Source of the DNA: UKL13-2 sp043773745
GTDB lineage: Bacteria; Pseudomonadota; Gammaproteobacteria; Burkholderiales; Usitatibacteraceae
Assembly (NCBI GenBank): GCA_043773745.1
Contig: JAYVEV010000033.1
Span: 1 to 64,000 of the forward strand
Direction of reading: 5' to 3'
Length of the DNA: 64,000 nt
The stretch's first letter is position 1. Each line of letters begins with the position of its first letter. The notes under the pieces were generated by a model that was not told where the DNA came from, did no database searches, and saw only the letters and a list, made by a program, of their open reading frames with translations. This document shows, one piece after another, positions 7,848 through 16,855 of the stretch. The position numbers and the translations under genes are program-made.

Positions 7848-9185
7848 ATGGAACCCATCAATCGTTACCGCCCTATTACATTGCATGTGCTTGCCAGTGT
7901 TTCTGCTGCTGCATTATTGACACCATTGACCGCTCATTCGCAGCAACCCAAAGCGGCCACCCAGGCAACCAAGCCACCGATTGCTCAGGCTTGGATTGAT
8001 GTGGCCACCCATGCCAGCGATATTCCCGGCATGGGCGCCATGGCGGGGTTCGCGTCGGGCGGGATTGGCGGCGGCCTGTCGGGACTGTTTGGTGGCGCAA
8101 AAAGCGGCGGCAATATTTTTGGCAACACTCGCATGTCAATGGCCCCGGGCAAGTGGCTGGATATCTCGGTGATGACCCGCAACGAACCTAATCTGGCCGA
8201 GGCCACCGACAATATTCCAACCGGCATGAACATGATGCCCGCCCTGAAGCTCACGGTGCCCCCGCCTGAAAAATACGATCCCCCGGTGAAGCGCGATGAT
8301 GAGCCGGTTGAGCCCACGTATGAGAAACCGAAGGGAAAGATGCTGCTTTATTGGGGCTGCGGTGACACCATCAGACCCGGCCAACCACGGATCTTTGATG
8401 CGGCCAACCCCAATCTTAACGATATGCAGAAATTTTTTGGCAATATGCGCAACAGCACCACACGAGGTGCACGGTCAGCACCGGGCAATCCTTCGTGGCC
8501 CAATAAGTCAGACGACCGCAAAGTGCCCGAAAATGCTTCTCTCGCGGGCGAGCACCAGTTTGTCGGGCAAGGTATTCCCGATAGCTTCAAGGTGAAGCTC
8601 GGCGATGCGCAGGATTTCATGTCGCCTTACATGATTTCGCAAAAAAATGTCGACGGTGCTATTCGTCTTGAATGGGCCAGTGTGACCAATACCCGCGGCT
8701 ATTTTATTTCTGCTATCGGCGCAAAACCGGGCGCCAACAAAGAAGAAACCGAAATGGTTATTTGGACTTCCAGCGATGTGCCCGAACTGGGCTTTGCCTT
8801 GGGTGACTATCAAACCAACGTCGCCATTGATAAATGGATCAAAGAAAAAGCCGTACTGCCCGCCAGCACCACTCAATGCGCCGTACCCAAAGGTATTTTT
8901 AGTGATGGCGATAGTGGCTCCAACCGCGGTGGTGGTGGTGGAGGCGGCATGCTTCGCGCCACGGCCTACGGCAACGAGGCGTTTTTTGCGTTTCCGCCAC
9001 GGCCTACTGATGTACGCATAACCTGGGAGCCGCAATGGCAAACCAAGGTTCGTCTGAAATCAACTTTCATGTCGCTGCTGGGCGGAATGGGTGACGACGG
9101 CGGCAAGGCATCAGGCCAACAGACACCCAAGAAGGAAGAGAAAATTACTCCGGTTGATTTGTTGAAAGGCCTGTTTGGGCGATAG
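7848..9185 (+). CDS. exported hypothetical protein, glycine-rich
   Basis: A 446-residue protein with a signal peptide (hydrophobic run about residues 11-25, TAHSQQ cleavage region). I do not recognise the family. After the leader comes a Gly-rich, mildly hydrophobic stretch (about 55-90, FASGGIGGGLSGLFGG). A Pro/Glu/Lys-rich stretch follows (PPPEKYDPPVKRDDEPVEP), then a core with paired beta-like segments (LLYWGCGDTIRPGQPRIFD, IRLEWASVTNTRGYFIS, EMVIWTSSDV). A seven-Gly run (RGGGGGGGM) precedes the last domain, and the C-terminus is Lys-rich. The ATG at 7848 has AAGGA seven bases upstream. It is divergent from the Yip1-type gene, and a 68-bp inverted-repeat element lies in its promoter region. 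It probably sits in the periplasm or outer envelope; function unknown. Confidence 0.75.
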   Translation: MEPINRYRPITLHVLASVSAAALLTPLTAHSQQPKAATQATKPPIAQAWIDVATHASDIPGMGAMAGFASGGIGGGLSGLFGGAKSGGNIFGNTRMSMAPGKWLDISVMTRNEPNLAEATDNIPTGMNMMPALKLTVPPPEKYDPPVKRDDEPVEPTYEKPKGKMLLYWGCGDTIRPGQPRIFDAANPNLNDMQKFFGNMRNSTTRGARSAPGNPSWPNKSDDRKVPENASLAGEHQFVGQGIPDSFKVKLGDAQDFMSPYMISQKNVDGAIRLEWASVTNTRGYFISAIGAKPGANKEETEMVIWTSSDVPELGFALGDYQTNVAIDKWIKEKAVLPASTTQCAVPKGIFSDGDSGSNRGGGGGGGMLRATAYGNEAFFAFPPRPTDVRITWEPQWQTKVRLKSTFMSLLGGMGDDGGKASGQQTPKKEEKITPVDLLKGLFGR

Positions 9186-9193
9186 CTTGGAGA

Positions 9194-9224
9194 GATTGCG
9201 GACAGATCAAAAATTGTCGCAATC
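9194..9224. other. stem-loop downstream of the exported hypothetical gene
   Basis: GATTGCGGACA pairs with TGTCGCAATC (one bulged G) around a ten-base loop, nine bases after the stop codon at 9185. It lacks a following T-run, so it is either a weak terminator or an mRNA 3'-end stabiliser. Confidence 0.45.
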
Positions 9225-9357
9225 GCTAGCAACGACGGCTGTTTCGGACCTTTTTGGCTCGAGATGCCCGCCAAGTAAGGAGCCTGATTTTCAGCTCGCA
9301 TCACGCATGCCATAGTCTGATGAACTGATAATTCAGTCATGCTGCTATCATCCGCGC

Positions 9358-10536
9358 ATGCAAAATAATTCCACCAACACGCGCGCCTTAGGCATCGACG
9401 CGCTCCGCGGCCTCGCCCTGTTTGGCATTCTGGCCGTTAATATCCAGAGTTTTGTGTGGGGGCTTTCGGGTCCCACCCTTGGCATTCTGGATACTGACAG
9501 CCGCACTGCCGATTCGGTGACCGTGTTTCTCACCGCATTCCTGCTGGAGTATAAGTTCTATCCCATTTTTTGTTTTTGCTTCGGCTACGGCTTTGCGGTA
9601 CAGACCCGACGCTGGCTCACGGACAAAGCGAATGCGTATGAACGCTTCGGCAAGCGGCTCAATATGATGCTTCTGTTCGGCGCAGTACACGGCATATTTT
9701 TGTACTTTGGCGACATCCTGAGCCGCTATGCGTTGACCGGCTACATCTTGCGCCGTTATATCGGTTACGGGCCGCGCCGCCTGCTGGGGGCAGCCAAATT
9801 CTGGCTTGGGGTAACCGTTATGGTCACAATTTTTGGCGCTTTACTTTCCCTTTCCCTTTCAACATCGCTGACCGATTCCATATCGAGAGAGGATGCCCTC
9901 ATCGCTGAGATCAATAAATCAATCGGGATTTACACCACGGGCAGCTATGGCGAAATTACGGCGCAACGGTTTCAGAACTATCTGGAAATAGCGCTGGGTT
10001 TTGTTTTTTATATCCCGCAACTTTTGCTGATTTTTCTGCTGGGCGCTTTCACGGCAAGGATGGGCTGGCTCGCACAACCAAGAGCCTGTCGCACCCGCTG
10101 GAAAAAAATCTTGCTTATCTCTCTCATGATCGGCATACCACTCAATTTTTTTTACGCGTGGGGCGCAATGGAGCTGGCGCGTGACCCCGGTGCTGCACCA
10201 AGTTTCTTACATTCGGTGCTGTCTGGATTTATTCCCATTTTGGCATTCGCCTATATCGCTTGCGTCGCTTTGGCAGCAGCTTCAAAATTAGGGGAACAAG
10301 TGCTTAACGTATTCGCAGCGGCAGGCAAAATGGCGCTCACCAACTACCTTGTACAATCGCTGGTAGTCAGTACCTTGCTGTATGGTTATGGCTTTGGTCT
10401 GGGCGATGATTTAACCCAATTTCAGCTATGGTTATTGGCAGTTGCCATCTATACCCTGCAACTCCTATTCAGCAATTTTTATCTACGCTATTTTTCAATC
10501 GGGCCAATGGAAATATTGTGGCGAAAATTATCGTAG
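9358..10536 (+). CDS. DUF418 (YeiB-like) inner-membrane protein
   Basis: Integral membrane protein of 392 residues with about ten hydrophobic segments. The N-terminus RALGIDALRGLALFGILAVNI is the classic opening of DUF418/YeiB and related acyltransferase-3-like proteins. The C-terminal GPMEILWRKL matches the GPxExxWR signature of DUF418. Members are predicted transporters or acyl-group transferases of unknown substrate. The start ATG at 9358 has no clear ribosome site but is the only one giving the family N-terminus. It is followed by a GST gene 45 bases downstream on the same strand, perhaps cotranscribed. Confidence 0.88.
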   Translation: MQNNSTNTRALGIDALRGLALFGILAVNIQSFVWGLSGPTLGILDTDSRTADSVTVFLTAFLLEYKFYPIFCFCFGYGFAVQTRRWLTDKANAYERFGKRLNMMLLFGAVHGIFLYFGDILSRYALTGYILRRYIGYGPRRLLGAAKFWLGVTVMVTIFGALLSLSLSTSLTDSISREDALIAEINKSIGIYTTGSYGEITAQRFQNYLEIALGFVFYIPQLLLIFLLGAFTARMGWLAQPRACRTRWKKILLISLMIGIPLNFFYAWGAMELARDPGAAPSFLHSVLSGFIPILAFAYIACVALAAASKLGEQVLNVFAAAGKMALTNYLVQSLVVSTLLYGYGFGLGDDLTQFQLWLLAVAIYTLQLLFSNFYLRYFSIGPMEILWRKLS

Positions 10537-10581
10537 TCCATTGATAAAGACATTTATCCATAACAATCAATCGAATTCAAC

Positions 10582-11238
10582 ATGCCTACTCCCATCCTCT
10601 ACTATGTCCCGGGTAACGCCAGTCTGGCACCTCATATCGTCCTCGAAGAAATTGCCATGCCCTATGAATTAAGGCTGGTTGACCGTGATAACAACGAACA
10701 TAAGAGCGCTGACTATTTAAAGCTCAATCCGTCCGGCTTGATTCCGGTATTGGTTGATGGCGATTTAGCGCTCACTGAGGCAGCGGCAATTTGTTTGTAT
10801 TTGGCTGACCGTCATCCCGAATCGGGACTGGCACCCGCGTTGGGCACACCCGAACGGGCACAGTTTTATAAATGGCTGATGTATTTAACCAATACACTTC
10901 AAGCCGAACTCATTACCTATTTTTATCCGCATCGCTTGGGCGGCGAATCAGCGAAAGCCATCGTACAAGCTCATGCAGAAGCCCGAATAGACGGGATGCT
11001 GGACCTGATTGAAAATCAGCTGGCAACCAATGCTGCCAACACCAAGAGTGCCTGGCTAATCGGTCGCCAATATACAGTTGCCGATGCCTATCTGATGATG
11101 CTGTGCCGCTGGACGCGTGGGCTCAAGCGGCCCGCCCGCGCTCGCACGCATCTGAATACTTTTTTAGTTGCCATGCTGGCGCGGCCCGCTGTGGCAAGCG
11201 TATTTGAACAAGAGGAATTGCTCTTACCACCCTACTAG
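10582..11238 (+). CDS. glutathione S-transferase family protein
   Basis: Cytosolic glutathione S-transferase of 218 residues. It has the N-terminal thioredoxin-like domain (PTPILYYVPGNASLAPHIVLEE, then the cis-Pro segment SGLIPVLVDGDLALTEAAAICLYLAD) and a C-terminal helical domain from about residue 88. The glutathione-binding Glu-Ala pair is in TEAAAI, and the second-domain Asp is in YTVADAYLM. The Tyr/Ser region near residues 6-12 would hold the catalytic residue. It likely conjugates or reduces electrophilic compounds. It converges with the TPR-like gene, with only 11 bases between stop codons and no evident terminator. Confidence 0.9.
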   Translation: MPTPILYYVPGNASLAPHIVLEEIAMPYELRLVDRDNNEHKSADYLKLNPSGLIPVLVDGDLALTEAAAICLYLADRHPESGLAPALGTPERAQFYKWLMYLTNTLQAELITYFYPHRLGGESAKAIVQAHAEARIDGMLDLIENQLATNAANTKSAWLIGRQYTVADAYLMMLCRWTRGLKRPARARTHLNTFLVAMLARPAVASVFEQEELLLPPY

Positions 11239-11249
11239 ACCAAGCCTTC

Positions 11250-12428
11250 CTAGCGTGCTCGCGTTGATTCGGGCGCAGGAGTGGGCTCAACAGCGACAGA
11301 AGCCTTATCGGGCTCTTGCGCCAGCATGGTCGAAAGCCCTTGCCAAAATTCATTCAGCTCACGACGAGCGTGCTCACTTTCACGCAAAAAAATATCACGT
11401 TCTTGATCGGCCTTTAGTACGAGCGCGTCGGCAACATCAATATCGCCTAGCCTCCGCCGCACCTTGGCTTTGGCTTCACAAATAAAACTGATGATACGCA
11501 TCGGGCGATGAGACTCGGCTGCGTGGAGGGCTGCCTGATACTCGGCAAGCGCGCCTTCGTCATCATTCTCCAACGTGCGCATATTGCCGATTTCAAAATG
11601 AGTTGCGGCAATACGTGCCCCCTGCTTGGCCGCCTTCGCAAACTGCATAACCTCCCCATACTCATTCATCGCTGCCGCATATTTTCCCAAGCGCATATTC
11701 AGCTCACCCCGGCTGAAATGCAGCAACGATTCTGACATGCGATTACCATCGGCGCGGGCAACATCCAGGGCGGCATCTGACAGGGTCTGCGCCTGTAACC
11801 AGAGCGCCGGTTTTTCTGCTTCTGAGGCGGCAGTGGCGCGCTTGATCGCCATATGAGCATGGTTTATTGCCACCAATGCACGCGGCGTGTTGGTACCGGC
11901 GAACGGGATCAGCTGTAGCGAACGCTGGAACTCCAGCTCGCTTTCATCGAATCGTTGCAGGCTGCCGAGAATGACCCCGCGCAGCGCGCGCACCCTCGCC
12001 TCGAGTGAAACATTATTCAGGACCAGCGCAAATTTCAGACATTCATCCAGCATCAATAGCGAGACATCCAGCGTCTCAAGGATAAACGAGGCCGCACCCG
12101 CGAGCGTGGTGAGCGAATGCGCCATGCCCAGCCGATCATGCAGTTTTTTGGCGATATGAAAAGCATCAATGGAGGCGGCAATTGCTTCGATATAAGCGCC
12201 ATTGGCCGCCTGACAAATCGCCAGCAAATTAAGTGCTTCCAGCTTTGCCGTCGCGCTGTCTTCCTGCGCGGCCAGTGTCACGGTACGCCTTGCCAGGCGC
12301 AAGCCCTTTAAGGTGTCGCCTTCAAGGCGGGTGGCGTGAATCGCGGCGCGCGTTGCCTCAAAAAGCTTGTGTGATACCAAGCTAGATGAGGCGAATCCAA
12401 GATGCAGTTGTGGATTGCGATTCGACAC
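11250..12428 (-). CDS. TPR-like helical repeat protein
   Basis: A 392-residue, Ala/Leu-rich, all-helical protein without signal peptide or membrane segments. The sequence shows degenerate tetratricopeptide-like helix pairs, for example LGKYAAAMNEYGEVMQFAKAAKQ and DDEGALAEYQAALHAAESHRP, each ending near a conserved Ala/Tyr pattern. Such repeats also form the sensory half of many GGDEF or LuxR regulators, but no enzymatic or DNA-binding domain follows here; the tail (about 365-392) is Pro/Ala/Glu-rich and disordered. The start is GTG at 12428 with a weak GAG upstream. It is probably a cytoplasmic scaffold or the remnant of a larger regulator; partner unknown. Confidence 0.7.
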   Translation of the reverse strand: MSNRNPQLHLGFASSSLVSHKLFEATRAAIHATRLEGDTLKGLRLARRTVTLAAQEDSATAKLEALNLLAICQAANGAYIEAIAASIDAFHIAKKLHDRLGMAHSLTTLAGAASFILETLDVSLLMLDECLKFALVLNNVSLEARVRALRGVILGSLQRFDESELEFQRSLQLIPFAGTNTPRALVAINHAHMAIKRATAASEAEKPALWLQAQTLSDAALDVARADGNRMSESLLHFSRGELNMRLGKYAAAMNEYGEVMQFAKAAKQGARIAATHFEIGNMRTLENDDEGALAEYQAALHAAESHRPMRIISFICEAKAKVRRRLGDIDVADALVLKADQERDIFLRESEHARRELNEFWQGLSTMLAQEPDKASVAVEPTPAPESTRAR

Positions 12429-12619
12429 GATATTTGCTAGCTCAAAAATTGTTCACACATTAACCGCGTCAAAATTACAACGTGGCCCAACAACATGTCT
12501 TAGCAACAATTCTAAAACTTACCGACACAGGTCTAGTATGCGCCGCAAAAAAATTTGGGGTTAGATTTATTGTTCGCGATCTGTAAATAACTATTAATTC
12601 AATTTAATGATCATTAACG

Positions 12620-13885
12620 CTACAGGGTTGCAAACATGGCCACCACCGCAACTGCCATGACGGCCGTGGCTAGCCAACCCAGCCAGCGAAGCCGCTTGCC
12701 AATGGCGTAATCGCCCATCACGATTTCGCGCGTCCCCAATAACATCATGACCGCCATGATCGGCACCGCAATCACGCCGTTAATCACAGCACTGTAGAAA
12801 AGCTGCTTCATGGGATCAATCGGCAGGAAACAAAGAATGACGCCGCCCAATGTCGCGATCAGGACAATACTGTAGAAGCGCCGCCCTTCATAGGGCTTCA
12901 GGTCAAGCCCGGTGCGCCAATCAAAGGCCTCGCTGACCGCGTAGGCCGCCGAGCCGGCGAGAACCGGAATGGCCAGCAAACCGGTACCGATAATACCAAG
13001 ACTAAACAGGAAGAACGTGAAATCACCGGCGAGCGGACGCAGCGCTTCTGCCGCTTGTGCAGAAGTTTGAATATTGGTCACACCGGTTGCATGCAGTGTG
13101 GCTGCAGTCGATAAAATAATAAAAAACGCCACCAAATTTGAGAAACCCATGCCGATCAAGGTGTCCCAGCGAATGCGCCGCAGGTGCCGGCGTGCTTCAT
13201 CTTTAGGGTGCGGCAGAGTACCTTTGGTCGCGCGCAAATCTTCCATCTCCTGTGCTGCCTGCCAGAAAAATAAATAGGGACTAATGGTGGTACCAAATAC
13301 CGCTACCACCATGGTGATGGTGTCGTTATCCCAAGTAAGTTGTGGCCAGACCGCGCGCTCAAGCACCAAGCCCCACGGCACATTAATGGTCATCACCACA
13401 GCAACATACGATAACAGCGCCAAGGTCAGCCACTTCAGGTAACGCACATACAGTTCGTAAGGCAAGAACACCTGCAGCACCAGACAGAGCAAACCAAAGG
13501 TAATCGAGTAAATATGCGCCGGTCCGCCCGCCAGCAAGCGCAGTGCCTCTGCCATGGCAGCAATGTCTGCAGCAATATTAATGGTATTTGCGAGCAGCAA
13601 CAAACCAACAATGATGTACAAAACGGCAATCGGAAAATGATCCCGAATATTCGCCGCCAGGCCTTTGCCGGTAATAAAGCCAAGACGCGCACTCACCATC
13701 TGGATACCCACCATCAAAGGGTAGGTAAACACCACCGTCCAGAGCATGTTGTAGCCAAACTGCGCTCCGGCCTGTGAGTAGGTGGCGATGCCGGAGGGAT
13801 CATCGTCGGCTGCGCCGGTAATAAGGCCAGGTCCTAGATGCTGTACTGCTGGATGATCAGTAACGTTTTTAATGATTGACTTCAT
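12620..13885 (-). CDS. NRAMP-family metal ion transporter, non-canonical motif
   Basis: Inner-membrane transporter of 421 residues with about eleven hydrophobic segments and the NRAMP fold. The helix-1 unwound motif, DPGN in canonical MntH, reads DPSG here (residues 29-32, within GAADDDPSGIATYS). The helix-6 MPH motif is replaced by ISPY (201-204, in TTISPYLFFWQA), so the metal-binding Met is missing. This places it with the divergent NRAMP-related branch rather than classic Mn/Fe importers. Members of that branch have been linked to Mg or have unknown substrates. The ATG at 13885 follows an AT-rich leader. A 38-bp symmetric palindrome lies in its upstream region. Confidence 0.88.
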   Translation of the reverse strand: MKSIIKNVTDHPAVQHLGPGLITGAADDDPSGIATYSQAGAQFGYNMLWTVVFTYPLMVGIQMVSARLGFITGKGLAANIRDHFPIAVLYIIVGLLLLANTINIAADIAAMAEALRLLAGGPAHIYSITFGLLCLVLQVFLPYELYVRYLKWLTLALLSYVAVVMTINVPWGLVLERAVWPQLTWDNDTITMVVAVFGTTISPYLFFWQAAQEMEDLRATKGTLPHPKDEARRHLRRIRWDTLIGMGFSNLVAFFIILSTAATLHATGVTNIQTSAQAAEALRPLAGDFTFFLFSLGIIGTGLLAIPVLAGSAAYAVSEAFDWRTGLDLKPYEGRRFYSIVLIATLGGVILCFLPIDPMKQLFYSAVINGVIAVPIMAVMMLLGTREIVMGDYAIGKRLRWLGWLATAVMAVAVVAMFATL

Positions 13886-13942
13886 GACTTATATTATTTA
13901 TTTAGTTGAAATGTTGCGATCACGCGACAGGCTTCTCGAGAC

Positions 13943-13980
13943 GGCATTTCAAGGTATGCACAAACATACCGTAGCATGCC
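13943..13980. promoter_or_regulatory. symmetric 38-bp palindrome between the NRAMP and MFS genes
   Basis: GGCAT-N5-GGTATG-N6-CATACC-N5-ATGCC: both arm pairs are perfect and the spacers are equal on each side. It lies 58 bases upstream of the NRAMP start and 123 bases upstream of the divergent MFS start. It could be a two-dimer operator or an mRNA hairpin with a 5x5 internal loop in the NRAMP leader. Confidence 0.5.
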
Positions 13981-14103
13981 AAGATGTCATTTTTGGTGCT
14001 ATTTCCACATCGTTTTTACAAACTATTTTTCAAAGTTCCTGTTCCATCTACACAGGTTATAGACTTCAGCATCCTAGAAGGGTTCTGATATCGTGATTCA
14101 AAT

Positions 14104-15372
14104 ATGAATTCAACGAAACAACTACACAGCTTCTGGCTCATTACCTTGCTTGCGGCCGCCCTGCTGATGATCACGATGGGCGCACGACAATCGCTGGGCT
14201 TGTTTGTCTCGCCTCTCAATACTTCAACCGGCCTAGGCATTGCCAGCATCAGCTTTGCTATGGCGATTGGACAGTTTATGTGGGGCGCGGTACAGCCCAT
14301 CGCTGGTGCGGTGGCGGATCGTTATGGACCGGGACGCGTGCTTGCTGTGGGCACTATTGTACTAGCGATTGGATACGCGGCCACGCCATACATGCAATCC
14401 AGCTTTGGCCTGATCATGACCATCGGCGTTCTGACCGCCGCGGGATCCGGCGCGGGCAGCTTTTCTGTTTTGATTGGTGCCGCTTCACAACGATTACCGG
14501 TTGAGCGGCGCGGCATGGCGGCGGGCATCATCAACGCCGGCGGCTCATTCGGGCAATTTTTATTTGCACCGCTACTGCAAAGGCTGATCGCCGTTTCCGG
14601 CTGGATGGGCGCGATGTGGTCGATGGCGGTGATTTCCCTATTTGCCTTACCGATTGCCTGGATGCTGCGCAAAAGGCCCAGCTCCAAACCGGCAACATCA
14701 ACCAAAAACTCCAGCACTGATGCGGTCACTGGCACCGCAGTTGAGGAAAAAACACTCAAACAGTCGGTGCGTGAAGCCTTGGCTGATCGTAGTTATTTAT
14801 TACTGCACGCAGGGTTTTTCACCTGTGGTTTTCATATCGCGTTTCTGGTCACGCATTTGCCCGGCGAAGTACAGCTCTGCGGCCTGCCCGCCAACGTCGC
14901 TAGCTGGTCACTGGCGATTATTGGTTTGGCCAATATTGTCGGCAGCCTGCTGGCAGGCTGGGGCGTCGGTCGTTATCGCAGCAAAATGATTTTGTCTTGC
15001 ATGTATGCCTCGCGCGCCGTTTTAATTCTCGTCTATTTGCTCGCACCCAAAACAGAAATCACATTTTATCTTTTTGCCGCTGGACTGGGCTTGACCTGGC
15101 TTGCGACGGTGCCACCCACGGCTGGCCTCGTCGGCAAATTATTTGGTACACGTTACCTCTCCACCCTGTTCGGCTTTACGCTGTTCTCCCACCAGATCGG
15201 TGGTTTTTTCGGCGCATGGCTGGGGGGTCTCGCGATTACTTCGTTCGGTAACTATGACTGGATGTGGTATGCCGACATCGCTCTCGCCCTATTCGCTGCG
15301 CTGTGCAATTTGCCGATTCAAGAGGCGCCTATTAAGCATTTGCCAATCAACGACGCACTTAAACCCGCCTGA
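14104..15372 (+). CDS. MFS transporter
   Basis: Major facilitator superfamily permease of 422 residues with twelve predicted membrane helices and a hydrophilic central loop (about 195-220, KRPSSKPATSTKNSSTDAV). Helix 2-3 carries the MFS signature GAVADRYGPGRVLAVG. The general look (ARQSLGLFVSPLN, VERRGMAAGIINAGGSFGQF) is that of the OFA/monocarboxylate-like or YbfB-type group. Substrate unknown, perhaps an organic acid. It is divergent from the NRAMP gene and followed eight bases later by a GIY-YIG gene, so the two are probably cotranscribed. No strong ribosome site is seen at the ATG. Confidence 0.88.
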   Translation: MNSTKQLHSFWLITLLAAALLMITMGARQSLGLFVSPLNTSTGLGIASISFAMAIGQFMWGAVQPIAGAVADRYGPGRVLAVGTIVLAIGYAATPYMQSSFGLIMTIGVLTAAGSGAGSFSVLIGAASQRLPVERRGMAAGIINAGGSFGQFLFAPLLQRLIAVSGWMGAMWSMAVISLFALPIAWMLRKRPSSKPATSTKNSSTDAVTGTAVEEKTLKQSVREALADRSYLLLHAGFFTCGFHIAFLVTHLPGEVQLCGLPANVASWSLAIIGLANIVGSLLAGWGVGRYRSKMILSCMYASRAVLILVYLLAPKTEITFYLFAAGLGLTWLATVPPTAGLVGKLFGTRYLSTLFGFTLFSHQIGGFFGAWLGGLAITSFGNYDWMWYADIALALFAALCNLPIQEAPIKHLPINDALKPA

Positions 15373-15380
15373 GTCGGTCA

Positions 15381-15632
15381 ATGTGGTATCTCTATCTGAT
15401 CGAATGCCAGAACGGCGCACTTTATGCAGGCATCAGCACCGACGTTGCAGCGCGTTATGCAAAGCACGTCAGCGGCAAAGGTGCCAAATACACTCGCGCT
15501 AACCCACCGCGGTGGCTGATCGGCTGCAAGGCCTTTGTCGATAAATCCAGCGCCCTCAAAGCCGAGTACGCCATCAGGCAGTTACCGAGCAAAGACAAGA
15601 TTGCGTTTCTTTTAGCTGCATCCGCTGATTAA
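15381..15632 (+). CDS. GIY-YIG nuclease family protein (UPF0213)
   Basis: Small 83-residue single-domain protein. The GIY-YIG core reads LYLIE (residues 4-8) and LYAGIS (14-19), with a conserved Arg (TDVAARYAKH) and a Glu late in the domain (LKAEYAIRQL). This is the stand-alone UPF0213/YhbQ-like group, whose members are thought to be DNA-cleaving or DNA-damage-related nucleases. The 3' end overlaps the convergent histidine kinase gene by four bases. Confidence 0.9.
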   Translation: MWYLYLIECQNGALYAGISTDVAARYAKHVSGKGAKYTRANPPRWLIGCKAFVDKSSALKAEYAIRQLPSKDKIAFLLAASAD

Positions 15633-16855
15633 CTCAACGACAAAGTGCGCGGCAAGGTGAAGCGGAACGTTGTGCCTTGGCCAAAGGCGGATTCTGCTGA
15701 TAATGTCCCACCATGCTTTTCCACAAAACCACGGCTTAACGCCAAGCCCAAGCCAGTGCCCGTCTCGCCAGCAGTACCAAAAGTAGAATTCCCAGAACCG
15801 CCGCCAAGTATTTTTTCGAGATTGTCGGACGATATACCCACACCACTGTCCTTCACGCTGATCTCAACCCAATCGCCACACTCTCTTGATGACAGTGTGA
15901 TGCGGCCATTATTCGGCGTGAATTTTAATGCGTTACCGACCAGATTCTGAATGACGGAATGCATCATGGCATGATCGGCTAACACCACCGTACCGTGGCT
16001 CGGCATCATCTCCAGCGTGATCGATTTTCGCTCGGCCATGCCATGCAGTAGCGTTACAACACCGCGCAAAACATCATCAACCGGCTGCCGTTCCGGGCGA
16101 TATGGCAGCTCGCCGGTTTCAAAAGTTGACCACTGCAACAGGTGCTCAAGCAAAGCAAAAGTTTTACCTGCAGATGAATACAACATTTGCACATAGCGCT
16201 GAAGTTCTTGCTTGCTCATGCCATCGATACCTTCGGCGAGTAGCTCCAGCAAGCCAAGCACACCACTGAACGGGGACTTCAGATCATGCGCCACCAAATT
16301 GAACAAGCGGTCCTTGCCGGCATTCAAGCCTGCCAGTTGCTCAGCCAATTGATGCACACGTCCATAGGCAGCACGCAATTCCATATTTTTTACGACCTGC
16401 TTGGCCAGTGTATTCAAGGCCATCATTTGTTGTGGCTCCAGCTCACGCGGCACACTGTCCATCGCGCATAACGAACCCAAGGGGAAACCGTCCGGCGTAA
16501 TCAGCGGTATGCCGACATAGAAACGAATTTGTTGCGATGTGACCAGCGGATTATCGGCAAAACGCGCATCGTCGAGCATGTCATTGATCACCATGCCCTG
16601 ATGTTCGAGAATGGTATGCGCGCAGAATGCCTCATCACGCGACACCTGCACACCGGCCGCCATGCCGACGCCCGACTTGACCCACAGCCGGGTTGAATCA
16701 ACCAGAGTCATTACCGAAATCGGCGTACCGCAAATATAGGAAGCCAGCTGGGTAATATCGTCGAAATCAGCCTCAGGTGCAGTATCCAGAATTTCATAGC
16801 GATGCAGCGCGGCAATTCGTTCGCGTTCATTGTCGGGGATGGCAGCGCTGGTCAT
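15629..16855 (-). CDS. GAF-domain sensor histidine kinase
   Basis: Cytoplasmic two-component sensor of 408 residues with no membrane segment. A GAF domain spans about residues 20-155 (IAALHRYEILDTAPEADFDD ... GIPLITPDGFPLGSLCAMDS). The HisKA dimerisation helix carries the phospho-acceptor His190 in LVAHDLKSPFSG. The ATPase domain follows with N box (QNLVGNALKFTP), G1 (VKDSGVGIS), and G2 (GETGTGLGLALS). No response regulator gene is adjacent, so it is an orphan; the only receiver protein in the window is at 29404. The GAF type 'LDTxPExxFDDIxxLA' occurs widely in soluble kinases and cyclases; the ligand is unknown. Confidence 0.92.
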   Translation of the reverse strand: MTSAAIPDNERERIAALHRYEILDTAPEADFDDITQLASYICGTPISVMTLVDSTRLWVKSGVGMAAGVQVSRDEAFCAHTILEHQGMVINDMLDDARFADNPLVTSQQIRFYVGIPLITPDGFPLGSLCAMDSVPRELEPQQMMALNTLAKQVVKNMELRAAYGRVHQLAEQLAGLNAGKDRLFNLVAHDLKSPFSGVLGLLELLAEGIDGMSKQELQRYVQMLYSSAGKTFALLEHLLQWSTFETGELPYRPERQPVDDVLRGVVTLLHGMAERKSITLEMMPSHGTVVLADHAMMHSVIQNLVGNALKFTPNNGRITLSSRECGDWVEISVKDSGVGISSDNLEKILGGGSGNSTFGTAGETGTGLGLALSRGFVEKHGGTLSAESAFGQGTTFRFTLPRTLSLS

